Origin: Sipunculus nudus
Taxonomy: Eukaryota; Annelida; Sipuncula; Golfingiida; Sipunculidae
Assembly: GCA_026874595.1 (NCBI GenBank)
Contig: CM049306.1
Coordinates: 108,895,142 to 108,959,141, forward strand
Reading direction: 5' to 3'
DNA length: 64,000 nt
The notes under the pieces were generated by a model. That model had not been told where the DNA came from and ran no database searches. It was given only the letters and a program-made list of their open reading frames with translations. Positions 35,300 to 45,040 of this stretch are shown here, one piece after another (position 1 is the first letter of the stretch; each line of letters starts with the position of its first letter). The position numbers were made by a program, and so were the translations under genes.

Positions 35300-36562
35300 A
35301 TGTACGCTATACATTGTTTCAGGGAGAAGTCTCGAGACCGACATACACAACTACAATGCAGCAAGTGTGCATACCAAGGGCGGCGAAACAGAGCGGTGTG
35401 GCACTTCATGAAACATCATGCGAGTGATGAACAAGTGCCTGTCTACTGCAAGCTATGTGGCTACAGAGGATATACTGCAGCCGATGTTACTGGACACTGC
35501 AAAAGAAAACATGGCAATGCTTCAGACCCCAGCAAAGCAGTGATGATCAACAAGCAGCCCTATAAAGTGAAGGTAGGAAGAGATGCCGACAACCAAGGGG
35601 ATCTATTGCCAGTCGCCAGCCAACCAAGCCTGGAACAAGCCCAAGAAGGTTCCAATGAAACCAGTAGCAGGCCGAAGTCTCACGACCAGACTCCCTTGCT
35701 CGGAGAGTGTCTGGCCACCATGAACAGACTTGCCAACTCTACAGGGGACCTTACTGTCCGGGAAACAGTCCAAAGTATAAAGACTCAGATTATAACCGCC
35801 AATATGAACATTGGCCAAGTAAAAGCCAAAACATCTGGAACCCACAATATAATACAAAGAATAGATTCCACACTAGGGGAACTTGTGGAGAAAGCTGAAC
35901 AGCCAAGCGAAAAAGCATTAATAGCGCTAGCAAACAGGATGGACCAAGCTGGCAAAACCATAGTAAAAGCAACAGAGACACTCTGCACAACTGTCAATGC
36001 ATTGAAGGAAGGTATTTTCCCACTTCTACAAGGATTAATTGACGGGCAAAAGGAGCTATCTTCTCAAAGGACCAGCCAGGCTCAGGCATTTGAAAAACTG
36101 TGTCAAAGCATTAGGGCAGATACAGCATCCTCTTGTTGTTCCCCTTTGTTACCAGTGACAGAGGATGAATATACTAGCAGAACACCCGCACTGAGTCTTG
36201 AATACAGTGCACAGGAGTTTAATGACATGTGGGATCTCTTGGGAAATTCAACAGAAGAGGCAACAGACAGACAAGAGCCCAACAATGTGCCCAATCAACC
36301 ACCTGCAGTTGCTGACAGAAGGGCATCTAACCCCAAGCCTTCCACTTCTACTACAGACAGCAAGAAGAAACATAGCCCCCCTGGACCAGGATCGAAGCGA
36401 AGTCCGCAGCTCTTCATCAAAAAGAGAGTGGCGCCATGCAGACAGAAAAGCAACCTCCCACGGAAGACGACACTATGGAAGCTCACACAGAAAAGGACCA
36501 GGACTGTCACGGCCATATTAGGATTATTCATACCAAGAGACTTTATTGCGTGTTATATATGA
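35300..36562 (+). CDS. Gypsy third ORF, two C2H2-like zinc fingers and coiled coil
   Basis: An uninterrupted frame of up to 420 codons lies between integrase and the polypurine tract, where env sits in some gypsy elements. It has no signal peptide and no transmembrane segment. Near the N-terminus are two finger-like motifs: CSKCAYQG...WHFMKHH (Cx2C, then His pair) and CKLCGYRG...GHCKRKH (Cx2C-x12-H-x4-H). Residues about 130-290 are helical and heptad-like (IKTQIITANMNIGQVKAK, ALIALANRMDQAGKTIVKAT), then a Pro/Ser-rich and basic tail. A pyrimidine-rich acceptor (acattgtttcag) ends near 35321, so the protein may be made from a spliced message and the N-terminal residues before REKSRDRH may not be used. 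Function unknown. That it stayed open while pol decayed is notable. Confidence 0.7.
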   Translation: MYAIHCFREKSRDRHTQLQCSKCAYQGRRNRAVWHFMKHHASDEQVPVYCKLCGYRGYTAADVTGHCKRKHGNASDPSKAVMINKQPYKVKVGRDADNQGDLLPVASQPSLEQAQEGSNETSSRPKSHDQTPLLGECLATMNRLANSTGDLTVRETVQSIKTQIITANMNIGQVKAKTSGTHNIIQRIDSTLGELVEKAEQPSEKALIALANRMDQAGKTIVKATETLCTTVNALKEGIFPLLQGLIDGQKELSSQRTSQAQAFEKLCQSIRADTASSCCSPLLPVTEDEYTSRTPALSLEYSAQEFNDMWDLLGNSTEEATDRQEPNNVPNQPPAVADRRASNPKPSTSTTDSKKKHSPPGPGSKRSPQLFIKKRVAPCRQKSNLPRKTTLWKLTQKRTRTVTAILGLFIPRDFIACYI

Positions 36563-36639
36563 CATATCCATAGATAGTTGTTTGCAAGGTTTTTTTTTTA
36601 AAGAATTCACTGTATATTCAATTATCTCAACTTTTCAAT

Positions 36640-36671
36640 TTCGAGGACGAAATTTTTCTGGAGGGGGGTAG
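36640..36671 (+). promoter_or_regulatory. Gypsy polypurine tract
   Basis: tcgaggacgaaatttttct then ggaggggggtag directly before the 3' LTR; a classic gypsy pre-LTR motif. Confidence 0.8.
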
Positions 36672-36814
36672 TGTTGTTGAATTTTATGATGTCAGCCATG
36701 TATATGTTTTTATATGCAGGTACATTATTGTGATGATAATTATGATTATATTCATTTATTGCAGGGTAATATATATTGATGGTAGAAACAGTATCATATT
36801 GTTCTTTAATAATA
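36672..36814 (+). repeat. 3' LTR of the gypsy element (alignable part)
   Basis: 143 bp matching the 5' LTR start, lacking a 95-bp block present there. The sequences part company after 36814, so the 3' LTR is truncated or replaced. Confidence 0.72.
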
Positions 36815-38440
36815 ATATGGTGCCAGGGAGAGCTCAAGCCAGCCATGTAAACATTTCGGTATTTACAAGTGAAGTAACAGTTAGTCAGAAATAGTTATGA
36901 GTATAACAGTGGTCATAATTTCAGGGTGGTAAGTTGTAAGTGGTATAATGAAACTTAAGCAAGAATCCAATGCGGAAACAAGATAGCGTAGCACATTGTT
37001 ATTTCTAAACATGTCAAGTGGGAATGACAGCGAGCGATAATCAGGGGATGAGACCTTGCACGCCGCTTAGCCTTTCTATATAACGTAACTTACCCATGTA
37101 GTAACAGTGAGTCAGGTCACAGTATTAATTTCCATTGCAATGTACTTATTTTCATACCATGTCACCCCTTTTAATCGTCACACTGGTTGATGACATCCTC
37201 GAATATTTGATGTAAACAAACACGGCATGCAGCGTTACATTCCGCGGAGTAATACAAACGGTCAACTCGTCAGTGTAAAAGCAGCGGTGCTCAGTCATAA
37301 TTCGGCAAAGGTTTATATTTTTATAAGTGATGCTTTATATATATGTTCATTTGTGTAACTTAAGTGTTCAGCTAATGTACGACATTTCTGTATTATGTAG
37401 CGATACGTTAAAGTATAATTTTAGAGCGTGTGACCAACGAACTTTATTCTGGCCACAAATGGGTCACAGGTCAAAGGGTATATAAGGAGCACGACCCCGA
37501 AGCCACAACACTCTAACCACGTGTGTTCAACTGTAAACATTAGATCCAGATATAATACCTTGTGAAATTCGAAAGAAACAGCCCGGTGTCTTGCTCCTAG
37601 AGATGTATGTACCGCATTACTTGATGTTCTACTTCTCAGTCATAGTAATCTTGTTTACTGGGGGGATACTCAACTTCGGATTAGCTAGTAATAGAATAAC
37701 GATGGGCATCTTAGATGTGGACAGTGACCATGTGCTGGTCACATGCCGGCAACAGTTTGGCCACATAACTGACCACAGGCTGGTCACACAGAAGTTGTAC
37801 ACAAAGTGGCCACAGGAGGTCACAGTGGGTCACACTGTAGGTGATATGAGAGCCAGGGAATAGTGGCCATTTAGATTCTTATAGATACTACATATCATAG
37901 GCTGATTAGCCATGGGTGATATGTAACTGTTAACTTGATTATCATTAGGAGAACGGTATGGGAGAAGTTCAGCATGTAGTAGATCATTTAATTAGATAAG
38001 ATTATCAGACTGAAGGAGGTATTAAGGGGAATTAGTGCTAGCATATTGCTAAATAGTAGTTTTGACTGTTTTATTTATATTTTTTCACACTGCTGGACAG
38101 AGATGGATACTGGTTTTGTACCGGGTATGTTGTACTGTGATACCCTTTTGTAAGAAGTGTTGTTTCACTATTTTTGAGAATAACTTTAAACCTAAACATG
38201 TCTTAGTTGTATCTTCTGCTCATGAGTGTCAGAGAGAGAGAGAGAAAGTGAGAGTGAATGATATGCAATTCCCTTTGTCCATGTGTAAATTTTGTCCACC
38301 GGCCTGGTTAGTTAATGAGCTTCTTTGCTACTTGAGTAAATTGATATGATAGTTCCACTTATCCCAAAACTTTTATTATTAACATAGTATAGGTAATTAA
38401 TAATAAAGCCCTTACAGCAAAATGCAACCGCGATCACCAG
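36815..38440. other. Unassigned, promoter-like block and one small ORF
   Basis: A TATA-like box (ggtatataagg) lies near 37478-37488 after a block of gtgaccaa/ggccac/ggtcac motifs, 100 bp before the small open frame at 37591; this arrangement could be LTR U3/R of a further element. A GA run lies near 38229-38246. A polyadenylation hexamer (aataaa) is near 38401. No other gene recognised. Confidence 0.4.
37591..37863 (+). CDS. Small hypothetical protein with N-terminal hydrophobic segment
   Basis: 90 codons, ATG-initiated at either of two Met (MLLEM...). Residues 8-27 (YLMFYFSVIVILFTGGILNF) form a likely signal peptide or membrane anchor. The rest includes TCRQQFGHITDHRLVTQKLY and has no recognised domain. 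The DNA of the second half is built of diverged ggtcaca/tggccac repeats, which argues against strong protein constraint. It lies about 100 bp downstream of a TATA-like box. It may be a chance frame in a transposon leader. Confidence 0.25.
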   Translation: MLLEMYVPHYLMFYFSVIVILFTGGILNFGLASNRITMGILDVDSDHVLVTCRQQFGHITDHRLVTQKLYTKWPQEVTVGHTVGDMRARE

Positions 38441-39330
38441 GGGGGATTTCTTAGCGGGGCGGACGCAACACAGGGTTAAAGAGTGTATCTTCTGGCCTCA
38501 AATGAACACAGACATCAGAGAGTATATATCAGCATGTAAGACATGTAATAAGTACTCGATGTCCCAACAGAAAGAAACCATGATTTTTTTATGATTTGAC
38601 TGAACGACCATCGGAAAAGATAGGGGTAGACAGAAATAAAGGAGAAATACTACCTAGCTGCAAAAGACTACTTCAGCAACTTTTGGGGGGTAGTTTACCT
38701 CAGAAACACAAAAGCGACATATGTCATCGAAAAGCTCATGGCACATTTTGATACAGATCCCCTTCTGTTCTGTTAAATGACAATAACCCACAGTTCCGGT
38801 GTGGCGAGTTTTACACGTTCATGCAGACCTGGGATACAGAACACAAAACAAGTAGCCCAAGGCATCCACAAGCATATGGAATGGCTGAATCAGCTGACAA
38901 AATGGCCAAGCGCTCAAGAGAGCAGTGGATACTGGGAATGACCAACATTTTGCTCTCCTTGATTACAGGAACACACCCACACAGGACTTGGGACTCAGCC
39001 CTGCACAAAGAATGCTGGGACGCAGAATACGCACACTGTAACCCAAGAAAGCTGACCTGCTAAAACCAAAAAGGATTGACACATTTGATCAGACAGAATA
39101 AACTCCTCAGGAACACCAGAAGTGAATAGTACTACAATAGGAAGGCCAGAGATCTGGAGCTATTGACAGAAGGTGATCAAGTACGTCTAAAACAAATGGT
39201 CCTTGGACAGAAATCATTGTACAGGGGGGTTGTGAATACCATTCATGATGATCTTTCATACCAGATCGACAGCGAACTAGGCTAACTGCGCCAGAATCGA
39301 ACACACATCAGAAAAAAGTAAGGAGCACAC
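38441..39330 (+). pseudogene. Ty3/gypsy integrase relic
   Basis: Zinc domain remnant RVKECIFWPQMNTDIREYIS with ACKTCNKYSMSQQKET (about 38475-38575); the core is largely in broken frames (38600-38800); then SSPRHPQAYGMAESADKMAK (about 38850-38910) with the catalytic Glu, and a tail (HTHRTWDSALHKECWDAEYA, LLKPKRIDTF). The second catalytic Asp region is degraded. A later remnant near 40180-40235 (VRPRSK then VKPPKQLADFVK in another frame) resembles the end of the same pol. Confidence 0.78.
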
Positions 39331-40320
39331 TTGGTCGTGGTCACGAGTTGACATTTCTTTCACAAGTTACATCCATACAATGTCGTGGACGAGTGAACAG
39401 GTAATGTATCTGCAGGTTCCCGCTCAAACTAGGAGCAGAATGACCGGTAACAAGTCTTATCTTGTACACAGAATAAACAAAAAAGATCAAATATGGCTTT
39501 AATAAATATCATAAAACACACTACTTGAGTGTGTACTTCGAAAATCCCGTGAATCCTCGATCATTGTACGCATAAACGGAGGACTCGTGTATTGGGAGTT
39601 AGCACAATAAGTGACACGATAATATGCTAGACATGTCTTGTATTCTAGGTACTTATCATAAATACTGCGTTATATGAAGTTGTTATCAGCCGCCAAATAT
39701 CATATACCATTTGGTCTTTCCTTCACAGCAAGTTATCCAGTCTGAACGGTCCAGAATTTTCGGTTTTTCCTTTCATTATGCGCGACCCTGGTTTGGGGTC
39801 GCACTGCAAATACATTTCGTTACGTAGCGTGCATGACTGAGTCGGGACCCGTCTCAGTCATGGTACAGGACAAGAGCACACTAAGCCATTATATAACAAC
39901 ACTACTGATGAACAGGAGATCGATCAAAAATCATCAGACTTCACTTCCAGACAAACGTATGGCAATGCAGGGTTTGATTATAAGAATCAGTCAGTTAGTC
40001 ATCCACACAAAGTCAACAAGAAAACAGACACTTGTCAGGCCAGTCCACAGTTATATGAAATCATTCAGATGACCGATGGCACACAAGAGCCATCATCAAC
40101 AATACGGTCAAAGTCACCTTTGACAAGTTCAGAACAAACTAAGGCTAACACAGGAGTGCCAACAGCATCAACTCCAGCAGTGAGACCAAGGAGCAAGTGA
40201 AGCCACCAAAACAATTGGCAGATTTTGTGAAGTAACTTTATGCTGTGATCAGGCCAGAATAATTTCATAGTAACAGCGAGGGTCATCTACCCCAATGACC
40301 TGTTACTGACACCAGTATAG
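39331..40320. other. Unassigned, with two hairpins and gypsy pol tail
   Basis: Contains two adjacent hairpins (39782-39802 and 39832-39862), an open frame at 39833-40072 of unknown nature, and the weak gypsy pol tail near 40180-40235. Confidence 0.4.
39782..39862. repeat. Two adjacent hairpins
   Basis: gcgaccc ... gggtcgc (39782-39802) and catgactgag ... ctcagtcatg (39832-39862; a 10-bp perfect stem extended by cggg/cccg after one mismatch). Not part of a tRNA fold that I can find. Confidence 0.6.
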
Positions 40321-41039
40321 TCGGGCTGTGCGATTAATATTTGTAATTATTTTATTACCGTTTAAGCATAAACAGATCGCAAGTGAGCACAGTTACATTC
40401 TGAGGACAGCATATATAAAGGCACTGAAAAGCATTAATTGGGATGTCCCTCCAGGGGGCGTTGGTTTTTGGTTGATTAAAGTATGACTGAATCCTTTGCA
40501 CATGTCGAGTTTTGAAGGACATGTCTCCAAAATTAACTCTGCAATTTTTGCTACTGTCAGCACAGAGATGTCAGACTATTCATTGTCTATACATGTAAAT
40601 TTAGAATTGCAGTCCTGCTTAAACAATTCAAACCATGAAACACATATATGAACTTTGCTTTAAAACATATGCACCTGATAAGAGACCGTGTTGTAACTCT
40701 ACTCAAAGAATTCAATGACAGAACCAAAACATTACGATCACACAAAATCTATTAGCTATCAAAAACCATTAAAGTATCTAAAGATACAATTTCCAGTGGG
40801 TAAAAGTGATTTTAGTACGGGAAAAAAATTTTTTTGACACCCCAAAGCAATAGCGCTGCAGCAACTAGTACAGCATGTACCCCTATCAACTATTCTTAAG
40901 ACTGCTGGATTAAAACAAACCGTTGGAGCATTGTGACGTAAACTTCGCATTTATAACAAGCGTTAAAGATTCCCAAAATGTCACTGATCATTCACAATTC
41001 ATCTGAGCGAAGGATAAAGCAAGGAGAAAACCATGTCAC
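40321..41039. other. Unassigned sequence
   Basis: A TATA-like box (catatataaagg) near 40408-40419; otherwise AT-rich, with no open frame of note. It may include LTR remains of the gypsy relic upstream. Confidence 0.35.
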
Positions 41040-41960
41040 AGGCAGATATTAGGTTTGTATAACCTACATGATAGTATTTATCAAAATAAGGATCGGGTCT
41101 TTCAGATGCCCTTGCCATTTAAGAGAAAGAAGCAAAACCTATGAAATAATTTGTTAAAGGCTACAACAAGGTTGAGTCAGATGAAGCAAAAAAAAAAAAA
41201 AATCTGACCGCTCTTTCTCTGACGAAAACAGAGGGGTAGATTAGGCACAAGGACCATCTGCACAATGATGTTCACCATATGAAAAGGGGCAACTTTTTTG
41301 CTGGGCTGTTTGTTCAGATTTTGCGAGGGTCAAGTATAAAATATCAGGAGACATATTTTCGAATTCAAGGTGATACCCGAAACAGGAACTATTTGCATTG
41401 TTGTGGTGGGATAACGATATAGACGAGGAACCCAAGAGCTACAGAATGACTGTCTATATATTTGGCGCTGTCAGCTCGTCAGGATGCGCAAATTTTGCCC
41501 TGAGAAGGCTAGCATCAGATCATGGGCAGGATTGTTGACAGGATGTTTGCCAGTTCCTCCAACGAATTTTTAAGTACACGATGGTCTTTTCAGTTGCGCA
41601 TCCCCTGATCATGGTGATCATTGGTGCAGTTGAACTCTGAAAGAGAGCAAATATCACAAATTCCTCAGAATCAGTAGGAAGGTGATGGACCCAATTCCAA
41701 TATCTGAAAGGCCGTGTGATACAAACTCCTTGAATCTTCCAAGCGACGTGGAAAGAGTTTTAGATATGCAGTGGAATATCCAGAATGACCATTTTTCAGT
41801 TCCCCCACACTTTGGACTGTAAGCAAGTGATTAGGAAGGGAATATTGTCAACATAAGCTTTGATTTACTACCCTCTTGGTTGTCTGTCTATTTTCATCTT
41901 AAGAAATGTCACTCCTGAAATACTGGCTTGGAAGTACACAGCACAAAAATGATTATAGGT
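41040..41960 (+). pseudogene. BEL/Pao RT relic
   Basis: Palm segment near 41310-41490 (VKYKISGDIFSNSR, then KQELFALLWWDNDIDEEPKS and YRMTVYIFGAVSSSGCANFA) is typical of BEL/Pao RT, followed by a weak RKGILST ... YPLGC segment near 41840-41890. The catalytic box is not recognisable; several stops. Confidence 0.75.
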
Positions 41961-42379
41961 AGCACCACCAGTCTTGTGTAAGAGAAAGCCATCAAATATG
42001 TCAGGACAGGAAAAATTTCAGGCAGTTACTTCAAACCATTCTTGAGCTGATGATAGTTCCAGCCGTTTCTGAGATTGTAATTTTAGTATGCTTTTTTGGC
42101 AAAATGACTAAGTTCAGCTTCCTGTAACTCAGCCAAAAAATCACCGACCTGGAAGCACTCGAACCAACTTGAGAAATTTTTATTTCTGCTATATTTCCTT
42201 AAAATATTGAACAATTTTGCTGGACATTTTGGTGATTTTTTATTGTTGTTTTTAGCTTTTCCCATATAAAATCTAAGTCAATGCTGATAGCAAATTAAAA
42301 TAAGCCAATTCGATAAAGTTTAACATGCGAATGATATGGAACCCATGTGGTAACGCCACGATTTAGCCCATGCAAATCC

Positions 42380-43560
42380 AGAAAAACCAGGTACGTCTGG
42401 GTGACATAGGTGATTTGTTTGATTCAGATACCGAAGAGGTTATGTAAACTGATCAATTAATTCAAGGGTACGCTGAAGAATGCGGCCAAGCAGTTGCTCT
42501 TGGTTAAGACATTGTGCCAAATATGGTACACAACCTCCTCACTCGTCCGTGCTCTGATGAGAAACAAAAAGAATTTTAGGAAAATATCCGAGACCCGGGA
42601 TCATAGTTAGTTCTAATGTAAACCAAGATGTCTTGGGTAAACTTCCCAAAAGTGCCAAATCAAATAATCTGCGGGTTAAAAAGAGGCCAGGACTGTAACA
42701 TTTGGGCGCTGCGACCCTTGGTAGCGACAAGGAGAAGATTCTAGTTACAAGGAATATCCGCAATATTCTCGACAAGGAGGACATAGATGATCAAGTTAAA
42801 ACACATCATGGATGCAACATCTTTGCTTGGGTGTGCAGGCATTAGGCTTAATCAAGCCAGAAAATTTATTTGACACACGCTCAAGGACAGATTTTAACCT
42901 GTGTGTAATGCAAAACTCCTTCAAGAAAAAGGGAAATGGTTATTTGTTGATGACTTTAGGCAAACTGTTAAACAAGTCGAGGAATCAAACAGGCTGACTA
43001 GAAGTTCATGTATGAGGGGGGCTTTGGACAAGGCATGCTTAGCAGATTCTCTCAGAACTGTGGGCACAGCAACCATACACAGACATAAACAACCACTGCA
43101 TAGAAGAGCCGTTTTTAGTAAAGCCTCAATAGACTTGAAGACCATATTTTCCTTAAATTTAAATAGGAATTATTTCAGTTCACAGTAATGGCAAATGGGC
43201 TGTCATGTTCCCCTCGGTTTTCCACAGAGCTTCTCAAGCTACTGTATGCCCAACTCAAAGAAAAGGGGCACTTAATAGCAGGCTATATTGATGATAGCTT
43301 ATTATAAGGGGCCACTCGAGATGGATGCTTACAAGCAATAGCCAGGTGTAACCTAGTAGACAGGTTTTATGTGTCTAAAGCAGACATAATAACAGACTTA
43401 ATTACCTGGCAAATAAGGAGTCGCGAATTCTCGATGACAGAACAGGGTGAAAACTTAACCCAGAGGTATTTAAAACCATCAGAACATTTTGGACTACCAG
43501 TTATTGTTCGCATCAAGGCTAAACTATCAAATCAGCCCTTAAGTTACATGGAAACCTGAT
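42380..43560 (+). pseudogene. DIRS-type gag and reverse transcriptase relic
   Basis: gag-like pieces near 42380-42980 (ATSLLGCAGIRLNQARKF; KWLFVDDFRQTVKQVEESNR). RT near 43170-43330: FQFTVMANGLSCSPRFSTEL and KLLYAQLKEKGHLIAGYIDD, with the Tyr-Ile-Asp-Asp box at about 43285-43300. ANGL-SxxPR-FxxLLK and GYIDDSLL are diagnostic of the DIRS order. The part between gag and the RT palm is shortened. Broken by stops and shifts. Confidence 0.78.
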
Positions 43561-43799
43561 CCCGATGCTTTCGCTATAGATGTTATAGTGTAGGTAATAG
43601 TGCATTAAACATTGCAAGGTCAGTCTTGTTATCACATGTGCAGTTACAGGGCAAACCAGTTGGCTGTCATACTCTTTTTATTTGGCTTTTGAAGGGTGTA
43701 TTTAAAAAAAAAGCCCTAGCTTTCCCAAATACACCTAAATCTGGGATGTAGGATTGGTTCTCACTTCTTTTTAGTCTTTCCACCCATTAGTTAGGGTGA

Positions 43800-44236
43800 G
43801 TTTAAAAATGTTGACATTTCAATTAGTAGCTCTTGTAGCATTGGCCACAGCACAGAGAACTCACCATCAACCAGAACGGATTGCATGAAAATACGGTATG
43901 ATGCCGTTGTGTTTAACAATGGAACACATTCAACAATTAGGGCCAGGTAGAAAACAGCCTGAAATAGTTATTCCACGTGTCACAGACAATGAAAAGTTAT
44001 GCCCTGTCTCCACCCTGTTAAATTATTTAAAGCGCACAAATTCATATACAAAGACACAGCTGCTTTTTCTTTTTCTAAGTTACTTGAAACTCTTTCTGGA
44101 AGAGTCAAAGTGCTTGACCGGAAAAGACATAAATCAGTTTCAACACATAGCACATGTGCAGCAGCAACTAGCAAGGCATATAAAACTCCGTGGCGTTGGA
44201 TTTGATTCTGAAAACAGCTGGATGTTCAATTGCTAG
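43800..44236 (+). pseudogene. DIRS-type tyrosine recombinase relic
   Basis: FQLVALVALATAQRTHHQPE (about 43820-43880) matches the first catalytic Arg box of DIRS recombinases (LLALATxQR). An ELVIPR/DNEKLCPVSTLLNYLKRT segment spans about 43955-44040, and in another frame THSTCAAATSKAYKTPW (about 44140-44195) matches the His-x-x-Arg box, with Cys in place of the usual Arg. DIRS elements integrate with a tyrosine recombinase in place of a DDE integrase. The final Tyr is not identified. Confidence 0.72.
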
Positions 44237-45040
44237 GCCATTCAGCAAGTTCTATAATAAACACAACAATGATGGGAATGCACATATATTTCTACACAAA
44301 ATAGTAAGTCAATTTGCATTCTTGTTTTGGAATAAATGTTGAGTTTGTTTAGTTATGTTTATGCCTCATGTGATCTTGTTTGCAATGGTGGTGCAATTTT
44401 AAAATTAAACGTGACTTACCTGGAAGTTAAAGTTTGATTATAATTCAATTTTTTTTGGATGTCTGACATTTGGATCTTGTTTGCAACAAGGAACAAAAAG
44501 TTATTAGTCTATTTCATGAATTATATTTTGAGTTTAAAGTTCTGCTCACAAAAAAATGCTGCCAACTAAACACCTGCACGAATAAGAAGCGGAACTTTGA
44601 TGAATGTTATTAACTAATTCATTACATTGGCATAATTTGAACATACTGTAGCACTGATTTGTATTTACTAAGCACAAATTCATTTATTATTATTATAAAT
44701 GTGTACATATATTTGCACATTTTTTTACTCCTTTCATCAATCGGAAAAGGGTAACAGTACAGTTCAATGAACATTTTCACGATAAGCGTCATCATTCTGG
44801 TGATATAAGTGTGAACAGAAAGACTGGCACAGGAAACAAAATGCCCTGTGATTGTACACTGAGAAAGGACAACTTTTAAGAGGTGATGGGTGGTAAGGTG
44901 AATAGTGTTGCATTGCAACATGTCAGTGCTTTAGATGATAGGAAAGAGAAAAACTTCATTGTGATTTCTACTTTTGCAGAAACAGTTTTATTGTAAGGCC
45001 AACAAAACATGGCTTTACGGTGTAAAACAGACAATGCAAG
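44237..45040. other. Unassigned AT-rich sequence
   Basis: No recognised coding sequence or repeat boundary. Confidence 0.4.

Larger units (their letters stand above)
23366..36814 (+). mobile_element. Ty3/gypsy element split by a BEL/Pao insertion
   Basis: LTR-like sequence starts at 23366 and again at 36672 (both TGTTGT-GAATTTTATGATG). Between them lie RT (25457-26500), RNase H (26501-27121), integrase N-terminus (27093-27627), the BEL/Pao insert (27628-34185), integrase core and C-terminus (34186-35101), a third open frame (35300-36562) and a polypurine tract. gag and protease were not found between the 5' LTR and 25008, so part of the 5' end is deleted or unrecognisable. One nonsense codon and several frameshifts interrupt pol. 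Confidence 0.88.

Noticed and set aside
35300-36562. Envelope protein at the gypsy third ORF
   Set aside because: No signal peptide, no membrane anchor and no furin-like site; zinc fingers and a basic tail point elsewhere.
22270-44236. A single DIRS element split by everything between
   Set aside because: The 42380 relic has its own gag-like remains, so two elements are simpler.
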